DNA from: Acinetobacter wuhouensis
GTDB taxonomy: Bacteria; Pseudomonadota; Gammaproteobacteria; Pseudomonadales; Moraxellaceae
NCBI RefSeq assembly: GCF_001696605.3
Contig: NZ_CP031716.1
Coordinates: 2,542,001 to 2,606,000 of the forward strand
DNA: 64,000 nt
Reading direction: 5' to 3'
The position numbers and the translations under genes are program-made. Below the pieces are notes generated by a model. That model ran no database searches. It saw only the letters and a program-made list of their open reading frames with translations, and was not told where the DNA came from. Positions 28,579 through 36,741 of the stretch are shown piece after piece (positions within the stretch are counted from its first letter, which is position 1; each line of letters begins with the position of its first letter).

Positions 28579-29915
28579 TATGCAAACTCCTCTTTCAGCA
28601 ATTGCAATTTTTCCCGCAAAATCAGTGACCAAGCTCGATCTTCGTGATCATCTAAATCGACCAGTTTAGCTTTTTTCATGAGTAGCTCACTGAGCCAACG
28701 ACCAAAGTTATAACCAACTTCCACATGCCAATCCCGCTCACGATAGGCTTCCAACCACTTGGTTTCCTCCTCCGTAAGTTCACCTGCATCTTCTTTATCA
28801 AAAAGTTCTTCGCGGTAACCACGATCCAACCAGAAACTTTCAGCAGTGCTATACACACTTTTCTGCTGAGTCCAACCCGATGGTGCGCTTTGCTGTAATT
28901 CAAAACTCATATCAAGTACACAGTCAGCCAATTGCACCACTAATTCATCTCGTTCCTCACGAAATTCAACAGTATTACGGCGATCTTCTTTACGATACAA
29001 AGCAATAAGTTTGCCTAATAGCGGTTTAATGTCTTTCCGATTGGTTAAATATGCGGTAAACACTGAAGCACTTTTGGGCAACTCCACCATTTGACCTTGC
29101 CACGTTGGCGGAATTGAAGGTAATAACCACATAGAACCACGTCGATCACTATTTAACTGCGAAATATTTTGCGGCTTTGACCCACCGAAATTTTGCACCA
29201 ATAAATTTGGATACTCGCGACTTTCCTGTTCTGCATGTAGTTTATTAAAACGTGCTTCTCGCAGTTTTTTGCTTTCTTCACTAAAACGATCTGATGAAAT
29301 TTGCTGATAAACACGATGTGCCAAACTGCTTGGATATAACAATACCAAAGTATGGTAGTCATCTTGCTCGACGGGAAATAACACCTGTTTAGACAAACGA
29401 CCTGCATTGAGTTCTGTCGGCAATTGGCTAAAAGCTAAAAAGCGCTGATAGCGAATCTGTGCGGATTCTTGATTTAGAGCCAATGCTGCAATCAGCTCCT
29501 CATCTGCTTTCAGCAATCGTTCCAGTAAAGATACATTTTGAAATTGCAGTCGTAGCAATTTAAATACGTCCAATACTGCTGCATTGCCAATCACATCAGC
29601 ATCCAGCTGCATTCCTTGCGACCCAACAAAATCGTGTGCTTTTTCACTGCTACTGTAAAACATTGCGGATGCTTTGGAATCAGGATGATGCTGTTTTGGT
29701 GTATGGGTCGCTAGGCGCAACTGACTGATTCGTAAACTCGCATCTTCCAGCCATGTTTCAGGCTGATATTTTTCCAACAACTTATTGCGTTCTTCCACAT
29801 CATCTTCTTTGAGTTTTTCCAGCTTTTCATTTAAACGCCCCTGAATGTATTGCTCGATTAACTCACGAATGCTTGTGGCTTCGGAATTTGAAATTCCGTC
29901 TACTTCTTCATTCAT
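28578..29915 (-). CDS. csy1: Type I-F Cascade large subunit Cas8f (Csy1)
   Basis: The 445-residue Csy1 recognises the CC PAM and caps the crRNA 5' end. It is identified by position at the head of the csy operon and by Csy1-type motifs (HPDSKASAMFYSS, LVQNFGGSKPQNISQLNSDRRG, WLLPSIPPTW). GGAGGAG sits just before the ATG, the best ribosome site of the cas genes. Its promoter lies in the 198-nt gap after cas2-3 and contains a target site for the crRNA-like element described at 30011-30130. Confidence 0.95.
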   Translation of the reverse strand: MNEEVDGISNSEATSIRELIEQYIQGRLNEKLEKLKEDDVEERNKLLEKYQPETWLEDASLRISQLRLATHTPKQHHPDSKASAMFYSSSEKAHDFVGSQGMQLDADVIGNAAVLDVFKLLRLQFQNVSLLERLLKADEELIAALALNQESAQIRYQRFLAFSQLPTELNAGRLSKQVLFPVEQDDYHTLVLLYPSSLAHRVYQQISSDRFSEESKKLREARFNKLHAEQESREYPNLLVQNFGGSKPQNISQLNSDRRGSMWLLPSIPPTWQGQMVELPKSASVFTAYLTNRKDIKPLLGKLIALYRKEDRRNTVEFREERDELVVQLADCVLDMSFELQQSAPSGWTQQKSVYSTAESFWLDRGYREELFDKEDAGELTEEETKWLEAYRERDWHVEVGYNFGRWLSELLMKKAKLVDLDDHEDRAWSLILREKLQLLKEEFA

Positions 29916-29931
29916 GACTCCTCCATTTTAA

Positions 29932-29981
29932 CCTAGTTAGTATTATATTAATTACAATTTTTTACTTACCAATATTTTTAA
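29932..29981 (-). promoter_or_regulatory. csy1 promoter with CC-flanked pseudo-protospacer
   Basis: On the minus strand TATAAT (plus positions 29942-29947) lies about 30 nt before the csy1 ATG, with a weak TTGGTA 19 nt further upstream. On the plus strand, CC at 29932-29933 is followed by TAGTTAGTATTATATTAATT (29934-29953), which matches 16 of 20 bases of the pseudo-spacer at 30049-30068. Mismatches are at positions 6, 8, 12 and 14. The site covers the -10 box, so Cascade bound there should block transcription. Confidence 0.7.
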
Positions 29982-29998
29982 CATAAAGGTTATTTCGA

Positions 29999-30004
29999 TA
30001 CAAT
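29999..30004 (+). promoter_or_regulatory. Possible -10 box of the crRNA-like element
   Basis: TACAAT sits 17 nt before the first repeat-like sequence, on the strand that would give a functional crRNA orientation. No good -35 was found, so this is tentative. Confidence 0.35.
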
Positions 30005-30010
30005 CTCGAT

Positions 30011-30130
30011 ACTGAGAGATCAATCACTGCTTATAGGCAGCTTAGAAATAGTTTGAATTCTCTTAATTATTCACTGCCATATAGGCAGCTTAGAAAGCTT
30101 GGTTTATCAGGGGTTATTCCCTGATAAACC
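30011..30130 (+). ncRNA. crRNA-like mini-array (CreR-type) between cas2-3 and csy1
   Basis: Two repeat-like sequences lie on the strand opposite to the main array. The first (30022-30048) has lost one base in the hairpin region but keeps GGCAGCTTAGAAA. The second (30069-30096) matches the TATATGG-type repeat at 27 of 28 positions. Between them is a 20-nt pseudo-spacer, TAGTTTGAATTCTCTTAATT. Cas6f processing would give a short crRNA with handle CTTAGAAA. The guide matches the csy1 promoter with a CC PAM. After the second repeat is a perfect 12-bp inverted repeat. crRNA-like regulators of cas genes are known in several CRISPR types; assigning this one as such is an inference from the match. Confidence 0.75.
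30101..30130. repeat. Perfect hairpin across the cas2-3 stop codon
   Basis: GGTTTATCAGGG and CCCTGATAAACC pair over 12 bp around a 6-nt loop that contains the cas2-3 stop codon (30114-30116). Neither strand has a T run after the stem, so it is not a standard intrinsic terminator. It could protect the 3' end of the cas2-3 message or of the small RNA. Confidence 0.75.
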
Positions 30131-33100
30131 CTAGCCAATTGTGGTAAAGCCATTTACGGTTTTCTTTCAGCTCAGGTAAAGTTAAACTTAAATATCGTCC
30201 GCAATTTTCCATCCAGTTACGCTCATTTGGATTTGTATCTAAATATTTCATCAAAACTGATTCAGGCTGTTGATTTGGCCAGCAATGAATTTGTAAATTT
30301 TCAATCAACTCTATTCGACGCACTAAACTTTCTTTTTTAAGCCAATTGCCTGTTTTATCGTTATATTCTTGCAACTCTAAAGGCTGCTCTTCTTCTGCCC
30401 GCAATGCCATAAAGTTTTCAGCTTGTGACTGCCTAAACCGGCTCAAACGCTGCAAAATTCCTGTGTAATGAATGGGTGTATTCCAAAAATCATAAACTGG
30501 AAATTTCACTCGAGGTTCAGACATTGAAATATCATGATCCAGTTTGGTACTGATTCCACGATTTAACAACACATGCATCATGCGATCATGTTCCAGATCC
30601 GCCAAACGGAAGTAACCATTTTGATAATTTGCACGAATTTCATCTGGAATATTCGGTCTAAGACGAGCTGTCGCATCTAAATTTTCTAAATGAGTGTCAG
30701 CAATCAATCCATCATCTGCGTTTGGAGCAGAGCTTTTTAAATAATGCTGTGCAACCTTAAAAGTTGAACTTTCAAATCCTGGTTTGGAAAAACAAGTTTG
30801 TGCTGCATATTGATAATGCCGAACGTTAGATTCCATCAGAAAAATATTCACTTGATCATAAGCTTCAGAGCGATGTCGTCTTGCCCGACCCGATGCCTGA
30901 ATAATGGATCGCATAGATGAAGGTTCTAAAATCATCCAGTCATAATCATGGTCACGCCCCACTTCACATACAGGTGAAGCCAAAACTAAAATAATATGTT
31001 TCTGTTCAGGATAACGCTGTAACCAAGCTTTGATCATCTCATGATCGTGAGGCTGTTTTCCTTGATTTCGATCCAGTATTTCATCCAGATACTTTTCAAT
31101 ATTCGCCCGCATTAACAACGGAAAACGTGAGTGATAAACACATAAATGAACACGTGTATCAGCATCAATTTTTTGCTTTAGAAGATTTTGCGCAATCGTC
31201 GCTAATGGGTCTATATTGGCAAAACGCACCAATCCCACACTGTATTGCTTTCCGGTCTCAGGATCTGTCAATGCATTCAACTCATGTGCTTTTAGTGTAG
31301 TTTCTAAAATTTTTTGTGTGAACACATTCTGCCATTTTTCCTGTGCAGAAATTTCACGAGGCAATCCGACCCATTCAACAGTTCGTCTTTTAGTCATTGG
31401 CGCTTGCTGATTTAAAAACTCAACACGCTGTTTCGTAAATTTTAAATGCGCTTTTTTAAATGAAGCTTCAACTTCTGAGTTACTCATCGTTACTGTGCAA
31501 GGAATGACTTCATGAAAAATACTGGATTTATTTTCATCAAACCAAGCCGCAATAATCGGTTGATCTTTATCTGTTCGATTTGCATTATAAAACTTACGTC
31601 CCGAACTATAAGCCAGATACAGACCATTAATTTCTGCGGGTGTTAATGTCGCAGAAGATAATAGCACCCGACTGCCCAATAACCCTGCCCAATGTACCAA
31701 GCGGGCTAAAGCATAATAATCTTCAGGTGAGAAATCATCAGGCTCATCAAAAACCAGATCGGAGGACATTAAGCGCAGCATCGGCGCAATTTGCTTACCG
31801 CCACGCGTACTTTCAGTGGCTGGAATCAAATGATCAATAGTGCAACATAGAATTGGACTATTCAGCATTTTCTTCACTTGATGATTGCCTTTCAGCCATT
31901 TGGCAAACATATGCTGATTGTCTAAGATGCCTTCAAAATCTATTTCACAATCATCAAAATCGACAAAGCTTTCTGCATCAGATAAGCCTATTAAAGATTC
32001 AGCCCCCATATTTTCAGCCAAAAACTGATTTTGTTTTGGATCTAAGCTTTCAATATTTTCTTCTAAAATTTCAGATGAATCTTTTTGGCTGTAATGTTCA
32101 AAGATTTCTTTGACTGCGCCTCCACCAACCATAATTGCCAGATCAGTTTCATCTAAATCTAATTTTTGTCTTAATGCTTTACCCGTTTGCAAGGTAAGAG
32201 TTCGCAATCCCAAAGCAATATTAAAACGCGCACCTTTTTCAGGATCAGCCAATCCATACATAATGCGTGTATTAGCCAGTGTTTTACCACGCCCTGTTGA
32301 TGCCAAATTCACGCCAAAAAAACCATGATTTGGATAGTTTTTTTGGATAAATTTTGCTTCTTGATAGGCTTTATCTTGCCATTGATAATAGGGATTATTG
32401 GTTTTTCCCTCTAAACTTTTTTGCTGCGGCAATCGATCAAAAAGTTCATGCAAACGTGTCATCGCGCCCATCAATTGACGCACATTTTGACTCACACCAA
32501 CCAAATGATCATCTAATGGCTGTTTTAATTCACCAAACTTATCGGTATTGGCAAATTTTTTATAACTCGGATCATGCCATTGTGCTGTTGGATCACAGCT
32601 TGAGTAATAGTGATCCGACAGCATTAAAACCAAACGAGAAATATGACTGACATAAGGATCATCCAGACTCGGTAAATGTGGCAAAGCTATAAATTGCTTG
32701 AGTTTAATGGCACAGGCTTGCGCTTCTTTACACCAAGTATGACTATTAAATGGAATATCTTCCGCTTGAATATTCCAGCATTTTTTTATTTCTTTTGCCT
32801 TGTTTTTATCATCATCTAAATATGAACGTGGATAACACCATTTAAAATTCAAGTCTGTTAAAACAGTACCAAACTTATTAGCGGCATATGAACGGTCTGC
32901 ATTGGGATCTTTACTTAAGATACTATTTGGAATAGGCAATCGATGATGAGAAATAATAAGCCATGCTGTTAATTGCGCAATCTGAGGCAAGCCATTAAAA
33001 GGCGAACTCAGCGTATTAACACCATCATCTTTGATTAAATGATTCAACCAAGTTAAATTATCTTTTCTACATGAAATTTCTGATAACTTATTAATCCAGT

Positions 33101-33620
33101 TTGCATCTTCAGTTCCACAATTTCGAACAAAAGCTTCAAATAAACGCAATGAAATCCATTCATGACGAAATGGATCTGCAATTGGTTTACTGCTTTTATT
33201 GGCATTAGCTAATTTGGCAGCGAAGAAAGGATTAATTTTTCCAAAATCATGAAACAAAGCCGCAATACGGCTAATTATGGAAATCAACGCTGCTGAATGC
33301 CAATTGCTGTCTGTATAATCAATTATCAGCTTCTTCTTCGTCCGATTCACAGGAACAATCCCCTCTGAATTAAACTTATTCCGATTTCCCACCACCCACA
33401 GCAATTCACTTCTACGTCGCCCACGTATCCAATGACAACTCACCGCAGTACTTTTGGTCACGGTTTTACGAAGTAACTTTTTTACAGCAATCAAACCATC
33501 TTCCGTGATTACGGTTTGCCACGTGTTATCCCCGATCCGATCTGCAAAAGCATCAAGTACACGGCGAGTACGTGGAATCGCTTTCTTTTCACATTGGGAA
33601 ATAAAGGTCACGATCATCAT
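30114..33620 (-). CDS. cas3: Cas2-Cas3 fusion nuclease-helicase
   Basis: The 1168-residue I-F fusion has residues 1-95 as a Cas2-like domain that binds Cas1, an HD nuclease with HD at 124-125 (ALFHDFGKINPFF), and a superfamily 2 helicase with Walker A STGRGKT (441-447), DEPD (625-628), SSAT near 661 and the arginine-finger motif QASGRARRHR near 955. All motifs are intact. It degrades target DNA recruited by Cascade and takes part in adaptation. The start ATG overlaps the cas1 stop by 4 nt (ATGA). Confidence 0.97.
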   Translation of the reverse strand: MMIVTFISQCEKKAIPRTRRVLDAFADRIGDNTWQTVITEDGLIAVKKLLRKTVTKSTAVSCHWIRGRRRSELLWVVGNRNKFNSEGIVPVNRTKKKLIIDYTDSNWHSAALISIISRIAALFHDFGKINPFFAAKLANANKSSKPIADPFRHEWISLRLFEAFVRNCGTEDANWINKLSEISCRKDNLTWLNHLIKDDGVNTLSSPFNGLPQIAQLTAWLIISHHRLPIPNSILSKDPNADRSYAANKFGTVLTDLNFKWCYPRSYLDDDKNKAKEIKKCWNIQAEDIPFNSHTWCKEAQACAIKLKQFIALPHLPSLDDPYVSHISRLVLMLSDHYYSSCDPTAQWHDPSYKKFANTDKFGELKQPLDDHLVGVSQNVRQLMGAMTRLHELFDRLPQQKSLEGKTNNPYYQWQDKAYQEAKFIQKNYPNHGFFGVNLASTGRGKTLANTRIMYGLADPEKGARFNIALGLRTLTLQTGKALRQKLDLDETDLAIMVGGGAVKEIFEHYSQKDSSEILEENIESLDPKQNQFLAENMGAESLIGLSDAESFVDFDDCEIDFEGILDNQHMFAKWLKGNHQVKKMLNSPILCCTIDHLIPATESTRGGKQIAPMLRLMSSDLVFDEPDDFSPEDYYALARLVHWAGLLGSRVLLSSATLTPAEINGLYLAYSSGRKFYNANRTDKDQPIIAAWFDENKSSIFHEVIPCTVTMSNSEVEASFKKAHLKFTKQRVEFLNQQAPMTKRRTVEWVGLPREISAQEKWQNVFTQKILETTLKAHELNALTDPETGKQYSVGLVRFANIDPLATIAQNLLKQKIDADTRVHLCVYHSRFPLLMRANIEKYLDEILDRNQGKQPHDHEMIKAWLQRYPEQKHIILVLASPVCEVGRDHDYDWMILEPSSMRSIIQASGRARRHRSEAYDQVNIFLMESNVRHYQYAAQTCFSKPGFESSTFKVAQHYLKSSAPNADDGLIADTHLENLDATARLRPNIPDEIRANYQNGYFRLADLEHDRMMHVLLNRGISTKLDHDISMSEPRVKFPVYDFWNTPIHYTGILQRLSRFRQSQAENFMALRAEEEQPLELQEYNDKTGNWLKKESLVRRIELIENLQIHCWPNQQPESVLMKYLDTNPNERNWMENCGRYLSLTLPELKENRKWLYHNWLGFIRE

Positions 33621-34582
33621 GCATCCCCATCTACATCATGCGTTCTGCAAGCTTGTGCTTTCACCTGATCAAACATCCAATCCAGGCATTTATGCTCTAT
33701 AAATTTCTGTAAAATCTGAGATCTGAACTCTTGCTCCGTCATCTTTTCTTTAGCACAGATAAAGGCATAAGGTAAAACCACAGCATCCTTAATTAAATCC
33801 GCCACATCAAAGACCAAAGCCCCACGACGAGTTTTACCATGCATCACCGCAAAACCATGTGGAATGCCTAATACCCAAAGTGTGGTTGCAGCGAGTCCAT
33901 ATGCCAAATAATTCCCATGATTAAGGAAGTCATTGGCTAAGTCTCCTTGTTCAGGATTACGGCTAAAATCTTTAGAGCCTGTCCGAGTGGCAGCAATTTT
34001 ATAAAGTTGTTTAGTGGTCGCAGCTTCGGCAAGTAATAAGTCACCGACTTTATTTAAATTTGGAATTTTCTTTTCAAAACCATTTAATGCATTTTGAATA
34101 TCTAAATCATCCAGAAAAAAACCTTCGGCTTTTAAGTCACGATCTTTGTCCCAAATTTTTCGGATAAATTCGATCCGTGCAAGTTGGAACTGCTTAGCAA
34201 CCTCTAAACGCTTCTGATCATCAAACCAGAACTGCATCCAACCCTGCATGTATTCAGTTGGGCGGTATTCACTCTGTGGCGTCATCCATTCTATTTCACA
34301 ACCCATAAACAATGGTGTTCCGCCACCGCCACAAAAACCGACCAATACGCCTGCACTCGCAAGCATACGCATAGCTGCCTGACTGATGGACGTACCTGTG
34401 CCAAGCATCACTACCGTAGTATTGGCAATAGGAATATTCCAGTATTGATTTTCATTTTTAGCTTCGGTCAGATAAAGCACCCGACCATCTTTTTGCATGA
34501 CACGCGCGTGTTCAAGATAGTAAATATTAGCGCGTTTAGAATGTAATATTGCTTTTAAATCAGAGGGATTGAGTTGTTCCAT
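33617..34582 (-). CDS. cas1: CRISPR integrase Cas1 (type I-F)
   Basis: The 321-residue Cas1 integrates new spacers with the Cas2 part of Cas2-3. It shows the I-F signatures SDLKAILHSKRANIYYLEH, GVLVGFCGGGGTPLF and LTPQSEYRPTEYMQ, and the catalytic region IPHGFAVMHGKTRRGALVFDVADLIKDA with conserved His and Asp residues. No clear Shine-Dalgarno precedes the ATG; AATAAAA lies directly upstream, so translation may be weak. It is the first gene of the cas1-cas2-3 unit. Confidence 0.97.
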   Translation of the reverse strand: MEQLNPSDLKAILHSKRANIYYLEHARVMQKDGRVLYLTEAKNENQYWNIPIANTTVVMLGTGTSISQAAMRMLASAGVLVGFCGGGGTPLFMGCEIEWMTPQSEYRPTEYMQGWMQFWFDDQKRLEVAKQFQLARIEFIRKIWDKDRDLKAEGFFLDDLDIQNALNGFEKKIPNLNKVGDLLLAEAATTKQLYKIAATRTGSKDFSRNPEQGDLANDFLNHGNYLAYGLAATTLWVLGIPHGFAVMHGKTRRGALVFDVADLIKDAVVLPYAFICAKEKMTEQEFRSQILQKFIEHKCLDWMFDQVKAQACRTHDVDGDA

Positions 34583-34782
34583 TTTTATTCAAAATTATAA
34601 TGTATTCACAGCAGTATAATCAGAATAATAGGAAGTTATAGTTATACCAACGAATGATACGACAAAATACGTCGCTTAAGAATCAAACCATTTTATTGAT
34701 GATTTCAGATCTGTTTAGCAGTATAAGATCAAGTCTTCATCAACTTGAATAATGGAGATGAACTGTACAGATAATTTTTAAT

Positions 34783-35379
34783 TCAGTTATTTTTTGTCTG
34801 ATGCTGGCTGTCAAAAACTTCATACGTCAAACGCCCTGTTTGTATTTCTGAATGGGGTTCAACCTCTTGCAATGTATTTAAACAACGCTGTGCCAAGTGA
34901 ATATATTCCTCAGTCCCTTTGCTTTTCCACGCAATTTCTTTGGCTTCCAAATCACGAATCACTTTTGCAGGACTGCCCAAAGCCAAAACATTGGCAGGAA
35001 TGATCGCTTTGGCTTTGACGGTACTATTTGCCCCAATAATAGTATTTTCACCAATTTCAGCATAATCCAAAATCACGCTGTTCATTCCTACTAAAACATT
35101 TTTGCCAATTTGACAGCCATGTAAAATCGCAGCATGTCCGATATGTCCATATTCTTCCACAACAGTCACGCTATTTGGGAATCCATGAATCACGCAGTTA
35201 TCTTGTACATTGGCATTTTTCTTGATGTGAATGCCACCAAAATCAGCACGTAAGGATGCAAAAGGTCCGATATATACGCCTTCTTCGATGATCACATCAC
35301 CAATTAAGACTGCTGTGGGGTGTACATAGGCTTTGGGGCTGACGACAGGAATCACACCATCAATTGCATAACAGGTCAT
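34783..35379 (-). CDS. paaY: PaaY, gamma-carbonic-anhydrase-fold thioesterase
   Basis: The 198-residue protein is a left-handed beta-helix of hexapeptide repeats (from about residue 20 to 150) with metal-binding histidines in [19 protein letters not shown]. The C-terminal tail with [14 protein letters not shown] is typical of PaaY. In E. coli PaaY is a thioesterase that removes dead-end CoA esters during phenylacetate breakdown. It is the last gene of the paa cluster here, downstream of paaX, with a 361-nt repeat-bearing gap between them. Confidence 0.9.
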   Translation of the reverse strand: MTCYAIDGVIPVVSPKAYVHPTAVLIGDVIIEEGVYIGPFASLRADFGGIHIKKNANVQDNCVIHGFPNSVTVVEEYGHIGHAAILHGCQIGKNVLVGMNSVILDYAEIGENTIIGANSTVKAKAIIPANVLALGSPAKVIRDLEAKEIAWKSKGTEEYIHLAQRCLNTLQEVEPHSEIQTGRLTYEVFDSQHQTKNN

Positions 35380-35533
35380 ATTTTAGTCCTTTAAAAAATA
35401 ATAACATTGTGAAAATATAAATAATTTATCTTGAGTTTTATATATGTCATATCATTCTGAAAATATAAACTTCTCACTCAACGGCAACATCTATATCACT
35501 TAATGCAATAGCATCATTTATAGTGAAATCAAT

Positions 35534-35700
35534 AGACTTCTTGCGAAAGTTAGTTTCGGTAAGATTTAGATCAATATTGAAATGTTCCCTCTCCTTTTAG
35601 GAGAGGGTTAGGGAGAGGTTTTTATTTATGAACCCTCATCCTAACCTTCTCCCAAAGGGAGAAGGGACTCCCGATATTTTTTTGAATAACGCAAGAAGCC
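35534..35700. repeat. MITE-like element with inverted ends
   Basis: About 167 bp lie between GACTTCTTGCG on the left and its near complement CGCAAGAAGCC on the right. The interior holds hairpin-forming text (CCCTCTCCTTTTAGGAGAGGG and a second run around 35650-35665). The left 75 bp recur with high similarity at 50744-50815, and the central part recurs at 49007-49060. It has no coding capacity. It fills most of the paaX-paaY gap. Confidence 0.65.
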
Positions 35701-35740
35701 AATATAAAACTATATATTTGTGATAAGCCATTTTATAAAA

Positions 35741-36682
35741 TCAAACAGCTAACTCTTCCTGTTTTAAACCACCAAAACGTTTATAAAATTGCGGATGCAG
35801 TGGTGGCATTGCTCCTTCAGAAGTTCGGGCAAACTCCATAAAGAACTCTTCACCGCTCGACACCACCAATTGATATAAATTACTGCTCAAATTACGGGCA
35901 TTTAACGACAACCAATTAGAAGGTAATAATTCCGATGGCAAATCAGGGTCTTTGAGTAAAATACGGCGATATTGATGAATCAATAAAATCCGAATTTGGA
36001 ATGCCTGAACTGCATCTAAATCATCGGCATTTTCAACAATATTCATAAACTCACGGAAGTCTTTGATAAATTTGTCATAACGGGCATGTAACTCTGCCAC
36101 TGACCAATTGGTCTCCACCATGCGTTTAACTGTTGGATAAGATTCTTGCCAAAGCTGTAAAGTTTCAGCTTTGAAAATCACCACTTGATCGGTCATTTTC
36201 AGATTGAGCAATAAATTTTGCAGTTTTAAATGATCACAGCCCGGATATGCCATCACATTACTTGCGATATTGGCAAAGCCTAACCATTCCAACTCCTTCT
36301 TTAACACCAATTTATTTTCAAGATCAACTGAACTGAGCAGTACCAAGTCCCATTTTTGATCCCATTCAATATGATTGAAATTATAAATTTTAGCATCCGC
36401 TTGTACAAAGCGCTGTCGACTTGTTTCAGTCACCCGATAGTAGCTGGTGCGCCCGATTTTTTCGGACACCAACCAACCATTTTGTACCAAACGAAACACC
36501 GCAGTTCGTACTGAACGCTCATTGAACCCAAACACATCCATCAATTGAATCAGGCTTGCAAGACTGATAATCCCACCATGATGATATACACAATCACCAA
36601 ATACGGTCATGATCAAAGACGTGCCACTCAGTGCTTCTTTGGCAATAAAATCATCAATTGCGAGTTTGAGTTTTGGATTCAT
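35741..36682 (-). CDS. paaX: Phenylacetate repressor PaaX
   Basis: The 313-residue GntR-like repressor has an N-terminal winged helix (residues about 20-90; LMDVFGFNERSVRTAVFRLVQNGWL) and a PaaX central and C-terminal domain. It represses paa genes and is released by phenylacetyl-CoA. It is read with the catabolic genes, 59 nt after paaK, so it probably rises with the operon. Candidate operators are in the paaA/paaZ gap and near the MFS gene. Confidence 0.95.
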   Translation of the reverse strand: MNPKLKLAIDDFIAKEALSGTSLIMTVFGDCVYHHGGIISLASLIQLMDVFGFNERSVRTAVFRLVQNGWLVSEKIGRTSYYRVTETSRQRFVQADAKIYNFNHIEWDQKWDLVLLSSVDLENKLVLKKELEWLGFANIASNVMAYPGCDHLKLQNLLLNLKMTDQVVIFKAETLQLWQESYPTVKRMVETNWSVAELHARYDKFIKDFREFMNIVENADDLDAVQAFQIRILLIHQYRRILLKDPDLPSELLPSNWLSLNARNLSSNLYQLVVSSGEEFFMEFARTSEGAMPPLHPQFYKRFGGLKQEELAV

Positions 36683-36741
36683 ATCGTTTCACTATAACCT
36701 TATATTTTTCAACCAATTCAGTACAAATTTACATAGATCAA

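Noticed and set aside
28578..28632. Longer csy2 start at 28632
   Set aside because: It would lie inside csy1; the TAATG overlap at 28578 is the standard coupled start and begins the conserved Csy2 N-terminus.
30101..30130. Intrinsic terminator for cas2-3
   Set aside because: The stem is perfect but neither strand has a T run, so it is recorded as an inverted repeat only.
34594..34599. TATAAT just upstream of cas1 as its promoter
   Set aside because: It would leave only about 5 nt before the ATG and has no -35; the true cas1 promoter could not be fixed.
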